DNA from: Lachnospiraceae bacterium
GTDB lineage: Bacteria > Bacillota > Clostridia > Lachnospirales > Lachnospiraceae
NCBI GenBank assembly: GCA_017411305.1
Contig: JAFQQI010000048.1
Coordinates: 124,001-188,000, forward strand
DNA: 64,000 nucleotides
Direction: 5' to 3'
The notes under the pieces were generated by a model that was not told the origin of the DNA, did not search any database, and saw nothing but the letters and a program-made list of their open reading frames with translations. Below are positions 37,430-47,100 of this stretch, in pieces (positions within the stretch are counted from its first letter, which is position 1; every line of letters begins with the position of its first letter). The position numbers and the translations under genes were made by a program.

Positions 37430-38098
37430 ATGAAACAGCGACGCGAGATACAGATGATATACGGAACCGGTAATCCGGCTAAGCTTCTTGCCATGAAACG
37501 CTGGCTTGATCCTTTGCCTGTTTCTTTAATCGGACTTAAAGAGGCTGAAAACCGGCTGGGTAAAAAAGCGCCTTTAATAGAGGAAACAGGAAATAATCCG
37601 CTTGAGAATGCGAGACTTAAAGCAAGAGCTTATTATGATTGTTTTAAGGAACCGGTTTTTTCTTGCGATTCCGGATTGTATTTATGGAATTATGAAACAA
37701 AACAGATGCTTCCGGAAGAATTACAACCGGGTGTTTGTGTACGAGGAAGAGGAGAACACAGATATACCGATGAAGAACTTCTTGCGTATTATGCAGGTCT
37801 GGTAAAGCAGTATGGTCCCATCATGGGCAGATATCAAAATGCGATCAGTATGGTAGTGTCAGAAGATCAATATTTTGAAAGTGAAGATGAGAGCTTGTGG
37901 GGAGAAGCATTCCTTCTTACAGACATTCCCCATGGGAAAAGAATCCCGGGATTTCCGATTGACAGCATTTCAATGGAAATTGAATCCGGTAGCTATTATT
38001 ACGACTTGAAAGGAGATTTACAGGATAAAGTAGCAGCCCGCGATGGCTTTCAAAAATTTATTGAAAATATCGTGAATACGACAGTTTTTTCGCGATGA
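37430..38098 (+). CDS. Ham1/RdgB-like non-canonical NTP pyrophosphatase, divergent
   Basis: A 222-residue protein. The start YGTGNPAKLLAMKRWL matches the (S/T)GNxxK nucleotide motif, and EETGNNPLENARLKARAYY is followed by SCDSGLYL, the equivalent of ADDSGL with one Asp kept. The later GFGYDP-type motif is replaced by GFPIDSISME. It is therefore a diverged member that may hydrolyse damaged or unusual nucleotides; a sanitising role fits its neighbour, a DNA repair glycosylase. ATG 37430 is used; ATG 37454 is an alternative. Confidence 0.75.
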   Translation: MKQRREIQMIYGTGNPAKLLAMKRWLDPLPVSLIGLKEAENRLGKKAPLIEETGNNPLENARLKARAYYDCFKEPVFSCDSGLYLWNYETKQMLPEELQPGVCVRGRGEHRYTDEELLAYYAGLVKQYGPIMGRYQNAISMVVSEDQYFESEDESLWGEAFLLTDIPHGKRIPGFPIDSISMEIESGSYYYDLKGDLQDKVAARDGFQKFIENIVNTTVFSR

Positions 38099-38178
38099 GT
38101 AACAACTATTCATGAAATTCGGCATGTCCTATACTGTGATAAGAAAAGGGGAAAGACTAACAGATTGGAGATGTGGAG

Positions 38179-38556
38179 ATGAATGGTTATGGAAACATTA
38201 CGAATGAGAAAACGATTTTTGGCATCATGTTGGACTTTGGAGTCCCGGCACATTTAAAGGGATATCATTTTATCCGTTATGCAGTAGTTATGACAATAAA
38301 TGATATGAAAGTAGTAGGGAGTGTTACTAAATTACTTTACCCGGAGATAGCCAAGCGTTATAATACTACTGACGGTAAAGTGGAAAGAGCCATCCGCAAT
38401 GCAATTGAGATTGCATGGGAAAGAGGAAACAAAAGAACCTTTGACAGAGTATTCGGATATTGTCCGGAATGCGGAAGCGGAAGACCCACAAACAGCGAAT
38501 TTATTGCAGCCATAGCAGATGAAGTATTTCTTCACAGGATGAAGGCTGTTTCATAG
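38179..38556 (+). CDS. Stand-alone Spo0A-type DNA-binding domain protein
   Basis: About 125 residues that match only the C-terminal effector domain of Spo0A: FGVPAHLKGYHFIRYAV, SVTKLLYPEIAKRYNTTDGK, VERAIRNAIEIAWERGN and the end PTNSEFIAAIAD. No receiver domain is present or encoded just upstream. ATG 38179 is preferred over GTG 38173 because GGAG (38167-38170) gives an 8-base spacing only for the ATG. A Cys pair (CPECG) in the middle is unlike classical Spo0A. A TATACT -10-like string lies at 38131. It may bind Spo0A boxes without needing phosphorylation. Confidence 0.88.
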   Translation: MNGYGNITNEKTIFGIMLDFGVPAHLKGYHFIRYAVVMTINDMKVVGSVTKLLYPEIAKRYNTTDGKVERAIRNAIEIAWERGNKRTFDRVFGYCPECGSGRPTNSEFIAAIADEVFLHRMKAVS

Positions 38557-38573
38557 AAAGGCAGGAATTACAT

Positions 38574-39770
38574 ATGAATAAACCGGCGATTTGCGGAGGA
38601 ACGCCCGTACGCAGGGAAAAGATTTTTTACGGACATCAATATATTGACGAGCAGGATATTCAGGCCGTGGTAGAGGTATTAAAAAGTGACTACCTGACCT
38701 GCGGACCGAAAATTGCTGAGGCAGAAAAAAAGCTATGTGAGGTGACGGGAGCCAAGTACGCCGTACTTTGCAGTAACGGAACTGCTGCACTTCATATTGC
38801 ATGTCTGGCAGCAGGAGTAGAGCCGGGGGATGAAGTGATTACTACTCCGATTACCTTTGCGGCATCAGCGAACTGTGCACTGTATTGCGGTGCCAAGCCG
38901 GTGTTTGCGGATATCAATGAAGAAACCTATAACATTGACCCGGCCAATGTAGCGGCGCTGACTAATGAAAAGACAAAAGCAGTAGTGGCTGTAGATTTTA
39001 CGGGACAGTCGGTAGAGCTGGATAAGCTGCTTGCGCATTGCAAGGAGAATCATTTGGTGCTGATAGAGGACGGTGCTCATGTCATCGGTACTGCCTACAA
39101 CGGAAAAAAGAACGGCTCTATTGCTGACATGACTACCTTAAGCTTCCATCCGGTGAAAACGGTAACCTGCGGTGAAGGCGGCGCAGTGCTTACCAATAAC
39201 GAAGAATATTATCAAAAGCTGTTGTTGTATCGGGCCCATGGGATTACCAGAAATGAGACACAGATGGCTCATGAGTCTCACGGCCCATGGTATTATGAGC
39301 AGATTTATCTGGGATATAATTACCGGATTACAGACATGCAGGCTGCCCTTTTGATAAGTCAGCTGGATAAACTGCCGCTTTTCAGTGCCAGAAGAAAGGA
39401 AATTGTAAAAGCATACGATGAGGCCTTCTCTAAGCTGCCTCAATTGTTTGTGCAAAAGGAAATTCCTGAATCTGATACAACAAGGCATCTTTATATTTTG
39501 CGGATAAAACCGGAGAAGCTTACTATTGACAGAAAGCAGTTTTTTGACGCCCTTGGGGCAGAAAACATATGTTGTAATGTGCATTATATACCTACTTATA
39601 CCTTCCCTTATTATGAAGGTTTGGGATATCAAAAGGGATGCTGCCCCAAAGCAGAAAAGCTTTACGAAGAAATGCTCAGTCTGCCGCTTTATTATGCCAT
39701 GACAGATGAAGATGTGGCAGATGTGATTGAAGCGGTAACTAAGATAGCTTCATATTTTGCTAAAGAATAA
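38574..39770 (+). CDS. DegT/DnrJ/EryC1 aminotransferase (PseC-like)
   Basis: A 398-residue PLP enzyme that transaminates a nucleotide-linked keto-sugar. The cofactor Lys is K195 in SFHPVKTVTCGEGG. AVLCSNGTAALHIA binds the PLP phosphate, and VDFTGQ and IEDGAHVIG are conserved. The start (GGTPVRREKIFYGHQYIDEQDIQAV) and VDFTGQ resemble PseC, the altrosamine transaminase of pseudaminate synthesis, but no other pse genes are present, so the product sugar is uncertain. It leads a group with a deacetylase and a GT2. Confidence 0.86.
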   Translation: MNKPAICGGTPVRREKIFYGHQYIDEQDIQAVVEVLKSDYLTCGPKIAEAEKKLCEVTGAKYAVLCSNGTAALHIACLAAGVEPGDEVITTPITFAASANCALYCGAKPVFADINEETYNIDPANVAALTNEKTKAVVAVDFTGQSVELDKLLAHCKENHLVLIEDGAHVIGTAYNGKKNGSIADMTTLSFHPVKTVTCGEGGAVLTNNEEYYQKLLLYRAHGITRNETQMAHESHGPWYYEQIYLGYNYRITDMQAALLISQLDKLPLFSARRKEIVKAYDEAFSKLPQLFVQKEIPESDTTRHLYILRIKPEKLTIDRKQFFDALGAENICCNVHYIPTYTFPYYEGLGYQKGCCPKAEKLYEEMLSLPLYYAMTDEDVADVIEAVTKIASYFAKE

Positions 39771-39806
39771 TACAGCTATAAAGACAAAAGAACGAGAGGA
39801 TAAGAC

Positions 39807-40601
39807 ATGAACAAAGTATATGTTTGCTTTCCCGGCGGAAAGCATAAGGCACTTACCATGAGCTATGATGACGGTAAGGAAGAAGACAGAAGACTGGTAG
39901 AGCTGTTTAATAAGCACGGAATGAAGGGTACCTTTCATGTGAATTCCGGATTAACAGATGCAGTACGCATTCCAATGGAAGAATATGAAATGCTTTATGA
40001 GGGGCATGAAATAGCCTGCCATACACTGACTCACCCTACCATTGCAAGATGCCCCATGCCGGAGGTGGTGGATGAAGTGCTGGCGGATAGGAAGAATCTG
40101 GAGGCGCTACTGAAAAAGCCTGTACGAGGACTTTCTTATCCCAATGGCTCTTACAGTGAGGAAATTAAGCAGGTGTTGCCGGCGCTGGGAATCAAATATT
40201 CCAGAATTGTGGGTGACAGTCATAATTTCAATCTGCCAACGGACTTATATGAATGGCTGCCAACCTGTCATCATAACAACAACCTGTTAGAGCTCGGAAA
40301 AGAGTTCGTGGGACTTGCGAAGAAACAGTATCTTTACTTGATGTACGTCTGGGGACACAGCTATGAATTTACCAGGGACAATAACTGGGATTTAATAGAA
40401 GAATTCTGTGAACTGGCAGGCGGCAGAGAGGATATCTGGTATTGCACCAATATTGAATATGTTGATTATATGGAAAAGGCAAACGGATTACAGTTTGCTG
40501 CAGATAATAGCTTTGTATTTAATCCTTATGCCACAAGTGTATGGATTAGCGTAAATAACACGATCAGAGAAATCAAAGGCGGACAGCTGACAGAGCTGTA
40601 G
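39807..40601 (+). CDS. Polysaccharide deacetylase family protein
   Basis: A 264-residue NodB-type protein without signal peptide. Motif 1 is LTMSYDDGKEED (two Asp), motif 2 is HEIACHTLTHPTIARCP (the HxxxH metal ligands), and later GLSYPNGSY and YLYLMYVWGHSYEF. It should remove N-acetyl groups from a sugar in the cytoplasm. Its place between an aminotransferase and a GT2 suggests modification of a surface-glycan precursor, which is inference. Confidence 0.84.
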   Translation: MNKVYVCFPGGKHKALTMSYDDGKEEDRRLVELFNKHGMKGTFHVNSGLTDAVRIPMEEYEMLYEGHEIACHTLTHPTIARCPMPEVVDEVLADRKNLEALLKKPVRGLSYPNGSYSEEIKQVLPALGIKYSRIVGDSHNFNLPTDLYEWLPTCHHNNNLLELGKEFVGLAKKQYLYLMYVWGHSYEFTRDNNWDLIEEFCELAGGREDIWYCTNIEYVDYMEKANGLQFAADNSFVFNPYATSVWISVNNTIREIKGGQLTEL

Positions 40602-40610
40602 AGGTTTTGT

Positions 40611-41648
40611 ATGAGATTAAGTATTATTGTACCTGTTTATAATATGGCAGCAGATGATAAGCTTGCATATTGCCTAAACAGTCTGGTGAACCAGACCATT
40701 AGCGATTATGAGATTATAGCGGTGGATGATTGTTCTACAGACAACTCTCTTGAAATATTGCGAAGCTACCAAAAAAAGTTTCCCGATAAAATAAGAGTAA
40801 TTGCGTCACCGGTGAATAAGAAGCAGGGTGGCGCTAAGAATCTGGGACTTGAAGTTGCATGCGGGGAATGGATCGGGTTTATCGACAGTGATGACTGGGT
40901 GACAGAAGATTTTTATGAGAGACTGCTGACACGTGCGGAAGAAACCGGCGCAGATATGGTTGGATGTGATTATCATCTGACCCATAAGCACAGCATGGAA
41001 ATCGGTACAGTAGTAGCGAACAATAAAGCTTCCCAAACCGGAGAGCTGGAGGAGGAGAAATACCGTTCTCTGATTTTGGACAGTGGCAGCTTGGTTGTTA
41101 AAATTTATAAACGTCATATCATTATGGATTATCCGAACCGGTTTCCGGAGGGGATTTTTTATGAGGATAATGCCATCAGCAACTCCTGGATGCTGCGCTC
41201 AAAGCATTTTGAATATATTCCGGAGCCGCTTTACTACTATTATCAGCATGGCTCTTCTACGGTGCATACCATTACGAAGGAGCGTTGCGAGCATCGTATG
41301 GAAGCTGCACGTGTCATGATAAAAGAAGCAAAGCAATTTGATTTTTTCGAAAAATATTATCCGGAGATTGAAAGCAGCTTTACAACATTGTTTTATGTGA
41401 ATACCCTGTTTTCTTATATGGCAGGCGTAGAGAAGAAGGAATACCGATTCGTGGAAGCATTGGGACGGGAGATGAAGGAAACCTTTCCCGGATTTATGGA
41501 GAACAGGTATTACGAAGAACGAGTGCATGCAGAGGAACGGAAGCTGATTCGTATGCATATGAAGTCAACGATGTATTTTATGCTGTATTACCGACTGCTG
41601 TGGGCCTATCGCAATTTCCGAAAGAGGCTTTCGGGTAAAAACAGTTAA
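40611..41648 (+). CDS. Family 2 glycosyltransferase (WaaE/EpsJ type)
   Basis: A 345-residue GT-A enzyme. SIIVPVYNM starts the fold, followed by NQTISDYEIIAVDDCSTDNS; the metal-binding Asp pair is in GFIDSDDWV. The C-terminal half is helical and basic, without membrane helices. It probably adds one sugar in exopolysaccharide or wall-glycan assembly. It lies 9 bases after the deacetylase and is the last gene before a strong terminator. Confidence 0.88.
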   Translation: MRLSIIVPVYNMAADDKLAYCLNSLVNQTISDYEIIAVDDCSTDNSLEILRSYQKKFPDKIRVIASPVNKKQGGAKNLGLEVACGEWIGFIDSDDWVTEDFYERLLTRAEETGADMVGCDYHLTHKHSMEIGTVVANNKASQTGELEEEKYRSLILDSGSLVVKIYKRHIIMDYPNRFPEGIFYEDNAISNSWMLRSKHFEYIPEPLYYYYQHGSSTVHTITKERCEHRMEAARVMIKEAKQFDFFEKYYPEIESSFTTLFYVNTLFSYMAGVEKKEYRFVEALGREMKETFPGFMENRYYEERVHAEERKLIRMHMKSTMYFMLYYRLLWAYRNFRKRLSGKNS

Positions 41649-41700
41649 ATCTGAAAATGCTTTTTATGCGTTGATTATTGTAAAAAAGAAGATTAGGTTT

Positions 41701-41747
41701 AAAAAAGAGTTAATAAAGTTTACGAAAAACTTTATTAACTCTTTTTT
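41701..41747. terminator. Terminator with a perfect 21-bp stem
   Basis: 41701-41721 and 41727-41747 pair without mismatch around a 5-base loop (ACGAA). The A and T runs at both ends make it work in either direction. It isolates the glycan genes from the carbohydrate locus that follows. Confidence 0.93.
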
Positions 41748-41852
41748 GTTGGGGAAATTTTGCTAAAAAAGATTTAAGAATTTTGTGCGAGTATACAAAA
41801 TTTTTTTGATGAGCAATATAGAGATATTAAACGCAATAAAGAATGATGAATT

Positions 41853-41884
41853 GGGGGGGGTGAAGAAGTATATTCTAGAATATA
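41853..41884 (+). promoter_or_regulatory. G8 tract and 16-bp palindrome in the leader of the GH26 locus
   Basis: Eight consecutive G (41853-41860) are followed 8 bases later by a perfect palindrome TATATTCTAGAATATA (41869-41884), 27 bases before the GH26 start codon. The palindrome is a candidate operator. The G tract may cause slippage-type expression variation. No confident promoter could be placed in the AT-rich 100 bases upstream. Confidence 0.55.
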
Positions 41885-41911
41885 TTATTAGGTTAACGGA
41901 GAGTTAAAAAT

Positions 41912-43450
41912 ATGCTTAATCCTACGGTTAATCGTATTGCTTTCACAATAATTATGATGTGCATGATATTAACAGGATGCGGTAGAGCTACAGAAGCGGA
42001 GCCCCGAAAAAATGTAGAAATGCAGGCTTTTAAGCCGGAAATCTCCCTTGTTTATGAGGCAGAGGAAGCAAAAGGGACCGGGAAGGTAGCAGCTGTAGTT
42101 AATCCGAAGTTAAAAAACTTTTCCGGTAACTCTTATGTAGAAGGATTTGAAGAGGATACTGATGCCTGTATTTTTCAGGTAGAGATTCCGAAGGAAGGCT
42201 TCTATGACCTTAATTTTGTCAGCGCCGGTATGGGCGGTGAAAAGCATAATTATGTATCAGTGGATAAGGAATCTATCGGTACGGTGTATGTAGAAGAAGC
42301 TGAGTTTACGGATTCTGTAATTGAAAGAGTGTACATGACGGCAGGCAAGCATGAAATAACGTTGAGTAAATATTGGGGCTGGATTTCCCTGGACTGTTTA
42401 AAAATTACGGATTCGGCACCTATTGATACATCTGTTTATCAAATTACAACACCGCTTTGCAATCCCAATGCTTCCGAAGAAGCAAAACGGCTATACAGTT
42501 ATTTGTGCGATATTTACGGAAAGCAGTTTTTATCGGGACAGACCTGTGATGCAGGACCTTTTGGGAAGGAAGTTCAGGTGATTAAAAAGACTACGGGTAA
42601 GCTTCCTGCGATTATATCGATGGACTTTATGGATTATACAACTTCCAGAGTCGCTAACGGAACGGAAGGACGTACCACGGAATACGCGCTGGCTGCATGG
42701 AAGAATGGACATATTGTTTCCTTTCACTGGCATTGGACAGTACCGGAAAAGTACATTACCGGCGATTGGTTCAGTAGCTTTTATAAGGAACATACTAATA
42801 TTGATTTAAATAAGATTATGAACGGTCAGGATGAAGAGGGCTACGGGCTTCTGATGCAGGATATGGACGTGATTGCACAGCAGCTTACAATTTTGCGTGA
42901 TAACGGTGTGCCGGTTTTGTTCAGACCCCTTCATGAAGCAAGCGGCGGTTGGTTCTGGTGGGGAGCTGCCGATGCAGAAAGCTATAAAAAACTGTACATA
43001 ACCATGTATGAAAAGTTTACCAAGGAATACGGTCTTAACAACCTGATTTGGGTTTGGAACGGACAGGATGCCCGGTGGTATCCGGGAGATGAGTATGTGG
43101 ATATTATCGGAGAAGACGTTTATCCCGGAGAGCGTGTTTATACTTCGCAGATTTCCAAATACTTAAATGCAGCAACCAATTATAGTGAGGAACCGAAACC
43201 GGTATACATGACAGAAAACGGTTGTATTTTTGATCCGGATTTGGCAATTCGTGACGGAGCGATGTGGGGTATGTGGAGCACTTGGCAGGGTGAGTTTGTG
43301 GCAAAGGGCACAGCAATCCATACCTTAAGTGAACAGTATACGGAAGAGAGCATGCTGATAAAGGCATATGAACATGAGGCAGTAGTAACCTTGGATGAGC
43401 TTCCTGATTTAAAAAGCTATCCGATCAGGGAGGAATGGAAGGATGACTGA
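41912..43450 (+). CDS. GH26 endo-beta-mannanase-like lipoprotein with N-terminal CBM
   Basis: A 512-residue lipoprotein (signal ending MILTGC). Residues about 45-165 form a CBM35-like beta-sandwich (YEAEEAKGTGKV, GFYDLNFVSAG). The rest is a GH26 barrel: QFLSGQTC, VSFHWHW, the acid/base E342 in RPLHEASGGWFWWG, IWVWNGQDARWYPG, and the nucleophile E435 in YMTENG. Both catalytic Glu are present. It should cut beta-mannan or a related beta-linked glycan at the cell surface. It heads the carbohydrate locus, and the next gene overlaps it by 8 bases. Confidence 0.88.
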   Translation: MLNPTVNRIAFTIIMMCMILTGCGRATEAEPRKNVEMQAFKPEISLVYEAEEAKGTGKVAAVVNPKLKNFSGNSYVEGFEEDTDACIFQVEIPKEGFYDLNFVSAGMGGEKHNYVSVDKESIGTVYVEEAEFTDSVIERVYMTAGKHEITLSKYWGWISLDCLKITDSAPIDTSVYQITTPLCNPNASEEAKRLYSYLCDIYGKQFLSGQTCDAGPFGKEVQVIKKTTGKLPAIISMDFMDYTTSRVANGTEGRTTEYALAAWKNGHIVSFHWHWTVPEKYITGDWFSSFYKEHTNIDLNKIMNGQDEEGYGLLMQDMDVIAQQLTILRDNGVPVLFRPLHEASGGWFWWGAADAESYKKLYITMYEKFTKEYGLNNLIWVWNGQDARWYPGDEYVDIIGEDVYPGERVYTSQISKYLNAATNYSEEPKPVYMTENGCIFDPDLAIRDGAMWGMWSTWQGEFVAKGTAIHTLSEQYTEESMLIKAYEHEAVVTLDELPDLKSYPIREEWKDD

Positions 43451-44123
43451 TCCTAAGGAAGATTTATACGAAAAGAAAGAAAAAAAGAGATTGCTTAGTC
43501 CGGAAGGAAACTTAGTTTATTACCTTACCAAGGCAGGACAGATTATTATTCTGAACATTGTTTGGTTTATCAGCTGCTTGCCGGTTTTTACCATTGGGAC
43601 GGCAACTACTTCTTTATACTATGCCATGATGAAAAATATCAGACGAAACAGAAGCTATCCACTGGTAGAATATCTGGCATCTTTTAAGAGAACCTTTGCA
43701 CAGGGAAGTGTTGTTACGCTTGGAAGCGGTCTTTGGCTGCTGGTTCTTTGGTACTTGAGAGAGACAGCAGTTATTGCCGGCGGCGGAACAGAAAATGTTG
43801 CAAGTGCAGTTTGCTTTTTACTGATGCTGGTAACAGTAGCGGTGTTGGTTTATTTGTTTCCGGTGATGTCCAGATTTTCATTAACTATTTTAGGTCTGGT
43901 GAAGCTTTCGTTTGTTATGGCAGTAAGGTATTTCGCTTTCACGGTGGTAATGCTATTGGGAACCGGATTGCTTGTATGGATTTGGTTTTACTTTTTACCC
44001 TTGCCTACCGTTTTTATCTGGCCGGGGATGTGGTGCTTTCTTTGTACCTTTATGATAGAAAAAGCACTGAGGAAATATATGCCCGCACCGAAAGAGGATG
44101 AGGATGCGTGGTATTACGAATAG
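43443..44123 (+). CDS. DUF624 (YesL-like) membrane protein, first copy
   Basis: A 226-residue protein with five to six hydrophobic helices (IIILNIVWFISCLPVFTIG first) and an acidic tail. YesL-type proteins accompany carbohydrate ABC importers in Firmicutes; their function is unknown and they may help assemble the transporter. A second copy lies at 59057. It overlaps the GH26 gene by 8 bases. Confidence 0.85.
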   Translation: MTDPKEDLYEKKEKKRLLSPEGNLVYYLTKAGQIIILNIVWFISCLPVFTIGTATTSLYYAMMKNIRRNRSYPLVEYLASFKRTFAQGSVVTLGSGLWLLVLWYLRETAVIAGGGTENVASAVCFLLMLVTVAVLVYLFPVMSRFSLTILGLVKLSFVMAVRYFAFTVVMLLGTGLLVWIWFYFLPLPTVFIWPGMWCFLCTFMIEKALRKYMPAPKEDEDAWYYE

Positions 44124-44157
44124 AAGGTTAATTCTTGGAGAAAGGAATGGTAACAAC

Positions 44158-47100
44158 ATGAGATTGGGAAGAGTCGGCAGAAGAATGACAGCCATATTCC
44201 TGACAGCGGCTATGTCGGTCACTGTTTTTTCTGCAAACGGTGTAAGCGTTATGGCAGCAACCGGAACAATGACACAGGAGGAAGCAAAGGAAATTGTCAG
44301 CACTTATTCCGTGCAGGATGAGGTTCCCGGATATAAGGAATACCTTGCGCAGTATGCAGATGCGGCAAGTCCTGAAGCAACCATAGAAATAGAAGCGGCT
44401 GATTACATATCCTATATGGAAAGTGATAAAGAGGTGACCCCAGAGATTTACAGTGATTATGAGGGCGTTACCGGAGACAGTGTTTTGACCACTGAAATCG
44501 GTTATATCGAATATGAAGTGGAAGTGCCGGAAACAGGACTTTATGAACTGCAGGTACAGTATTACCCGGTAGCAGGAAAAAACTCTGAAATCCAAAGAAG
44601 CTTCTTTTTAGACGGCAATCTTCCTTACGGCGAGCTTTCTTTGATTGAATTTTCCCGTGTGTGGTCTACTGATATTGCGCAGCAAAGCTTTGCCGGCGGT
44701 ATCTATGATGTTACCTGGAATAAGGATAACCAGGGCAACGATATGAAGCCTACCTCTGTGGAAATTCCTGAATGGATGACGGTGAACCTTTACGACAGTA
44801 ACGGATATATTACCACACCTCTAAAATTATATTTGACAGAGGGCAGCCATACCATTTCCATTAATTCACAAAGAGAACCCATGCTTCTTAGAAAGCTGAT
44901 TTTGACTAACAGCAAAGAAGTAGAAAGCTATGAAGAAGTAAAAGCAAAGTGGGATGCTGAAGGTGCGAAAAATACCGCAGGCGTGAATGTAGAAATTCAG
45001 GCAGAAAATGCCACCAAAACATCCTCTCAGATGTTATATCCCAAGCAGGACCAATCTTCTCCTGCGGTTTATCCGGTTAGTGCCAAGGAGCTGCTTAATA
45101 ACTCCATCGGCGGCAGCAGCTGGAGTGATGCGGGACAATGGATTGAATGGGAATTCGAAGTACCTGAGAGCGGCTATTATAATATTTCCATGTTTGCGAA
45201 ACAGAACTTTATGAGAGGTATTTATGTATCCCGTAAGATTACCATTGACGGGGAAGTACCTTTTAAAGAAATGGAAGATTACGGATTCACCTATGAATCC
45301 AACTGGAGAACGGATGTGCTTTCCGATGAAGAAGGAAATCCTTACAGCTTTTATTTAGAGGCAGGAACCCATACCATCCGCATGGAAGTAGTTCTGGGTG
45401 AGTTTTCAGATGTCATTGCAAGCGTACAGGACAGTGTATCCCAGTTAAATGCGATTTACCGTAAGGTAATCCGCATTACCGGTGTAAGCCCGGATACCTA
45501 TCGTGACTATCAGATTGCAGCATCCCTGCCGGGGCTGAATGCAGAAATGACAGCAGTAAGAGATCAGCTGGATGAAGCCATTTTAAATTTAAGAAGTGCT
45601 TCCGGACAGACTTCAGATAAAGAAACAGTGTTAATTACCATGCGTGACCAGATGGACTATCTGATTACGGATGAAGAGCGTTTTGTAAAGGTCGTTGCCA
45701 CCTATAAACAGAACGTAAGGGCCTGCGGTACCTGGATTACCCAGGTAATTGACCAGCCCTTGCAGCTGGATCGTATTAACATTTATTCCGTAGAGGAAGA
45801 GGTGGTAGTGGAACACAATTCCTTATGGGAAAAGATTGTATTTGAGCTTAGAAGATTATTTTATTCCTTTATTATAGACTATAACTCCCTGGGAGCTGTA
45901 GAAGAAACAGCAGATACCACCACAATTACTCTTTGGGTAGGTACCGGCCGTGACCAGGCAAACGTAATCAGAGCACTGATTGATGAATCCTTTACAAGTA
46001 ATACCGGTATTAACGTCAATGTGCAGCTGGTAGATATGAATACGCTGCTTCGTGCAGAGCTTGCAGGGGAAGGCCCGGATGTGGCTATTCAGGTAGCAAA
46101 TACCAACGGTATTGCGGGAGCGGTACTAAATACCGGTAACGATACGCCTGTAAACTACGGACTTCGTAATGCGGTTATTGACTTGACTCAGTTTGAAGAT
46201 TTTGAGGAAGTAACAGGACGTTTCTATGACAGTGCGCTTACAGCCTTTTCCTTTGACGGAGCAACGTATGCACTGCCGGAAACACAGACCTTCCCGGTAA
46301 TGTTCTACCGTAAGGATATTTTGGCGGAGCTTGGAATTGGTGTTCCCAAGACCTGGGATGAAGTAAAGGTAACCATGTCAGTGCTGGCGAAAAACCAAAT
46401 GGAATTCGGTATGTTACCTACGGAGCAGATTTTTGCAATGCTGCTGTATCAGAACGGAGGAGCTTATTATGACGAAGGCGGTATTACTTCTGCACTTGAT
46501 TCCGATATTGCAGTAAATACCTTTAAAGAATATTGCGAGTATTATACCGATTACGGTTTGGATAAGGTAACCAGTGTGGAAGAGCGTTTCCGTACCGGTG
46601 AATGTCCTATCATTATTGCAGACTATACCGTATTTAATAACCTGGAGGTTTCCGCACCGGATATTGCCGGACTTTGGGACTTTACCATTGTACCCGGAAC
46701 GGTGAAGGAAGACGGAAGCATAGACCACTCCGTAGGTTGTACCGGACTTGCCAGCATGATTATGGCAGATACAGAAGACCCCAAGGCATGCTGGGAATTC
46801 TTAAAGTGGTGGACTTCCGCAGAGGTACAGACACTGTTTGACAGAGAAATGGAATCCCTGATGGGTTCTGCAGCCCGTGTGGCAACCGCAAACCAGGAAG
46901 CCTTTGATAACATTCCATGGTCGGTAGATACCTATGAAGCATTAAAGGAAGCCTTTACCTGGGTAGAGGGAATTCCTCAGGTGCCCGGCGGTTATTATTC
47001 CTGGCGTAATGTTAATAATGCGTTCTATACCGTAACCACGGAAACCGATACGGCTTCCCCCAGAGAAGAGCTGATGGATAAGGTTCTTTATATTAACGAT

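Noticed and set aside
41831-41845. A catabolite-repression (cre) site before the GH26 gene
   Set aside because: The string around the CG has at least three mismatches to the cre consensus and is not palindromic.
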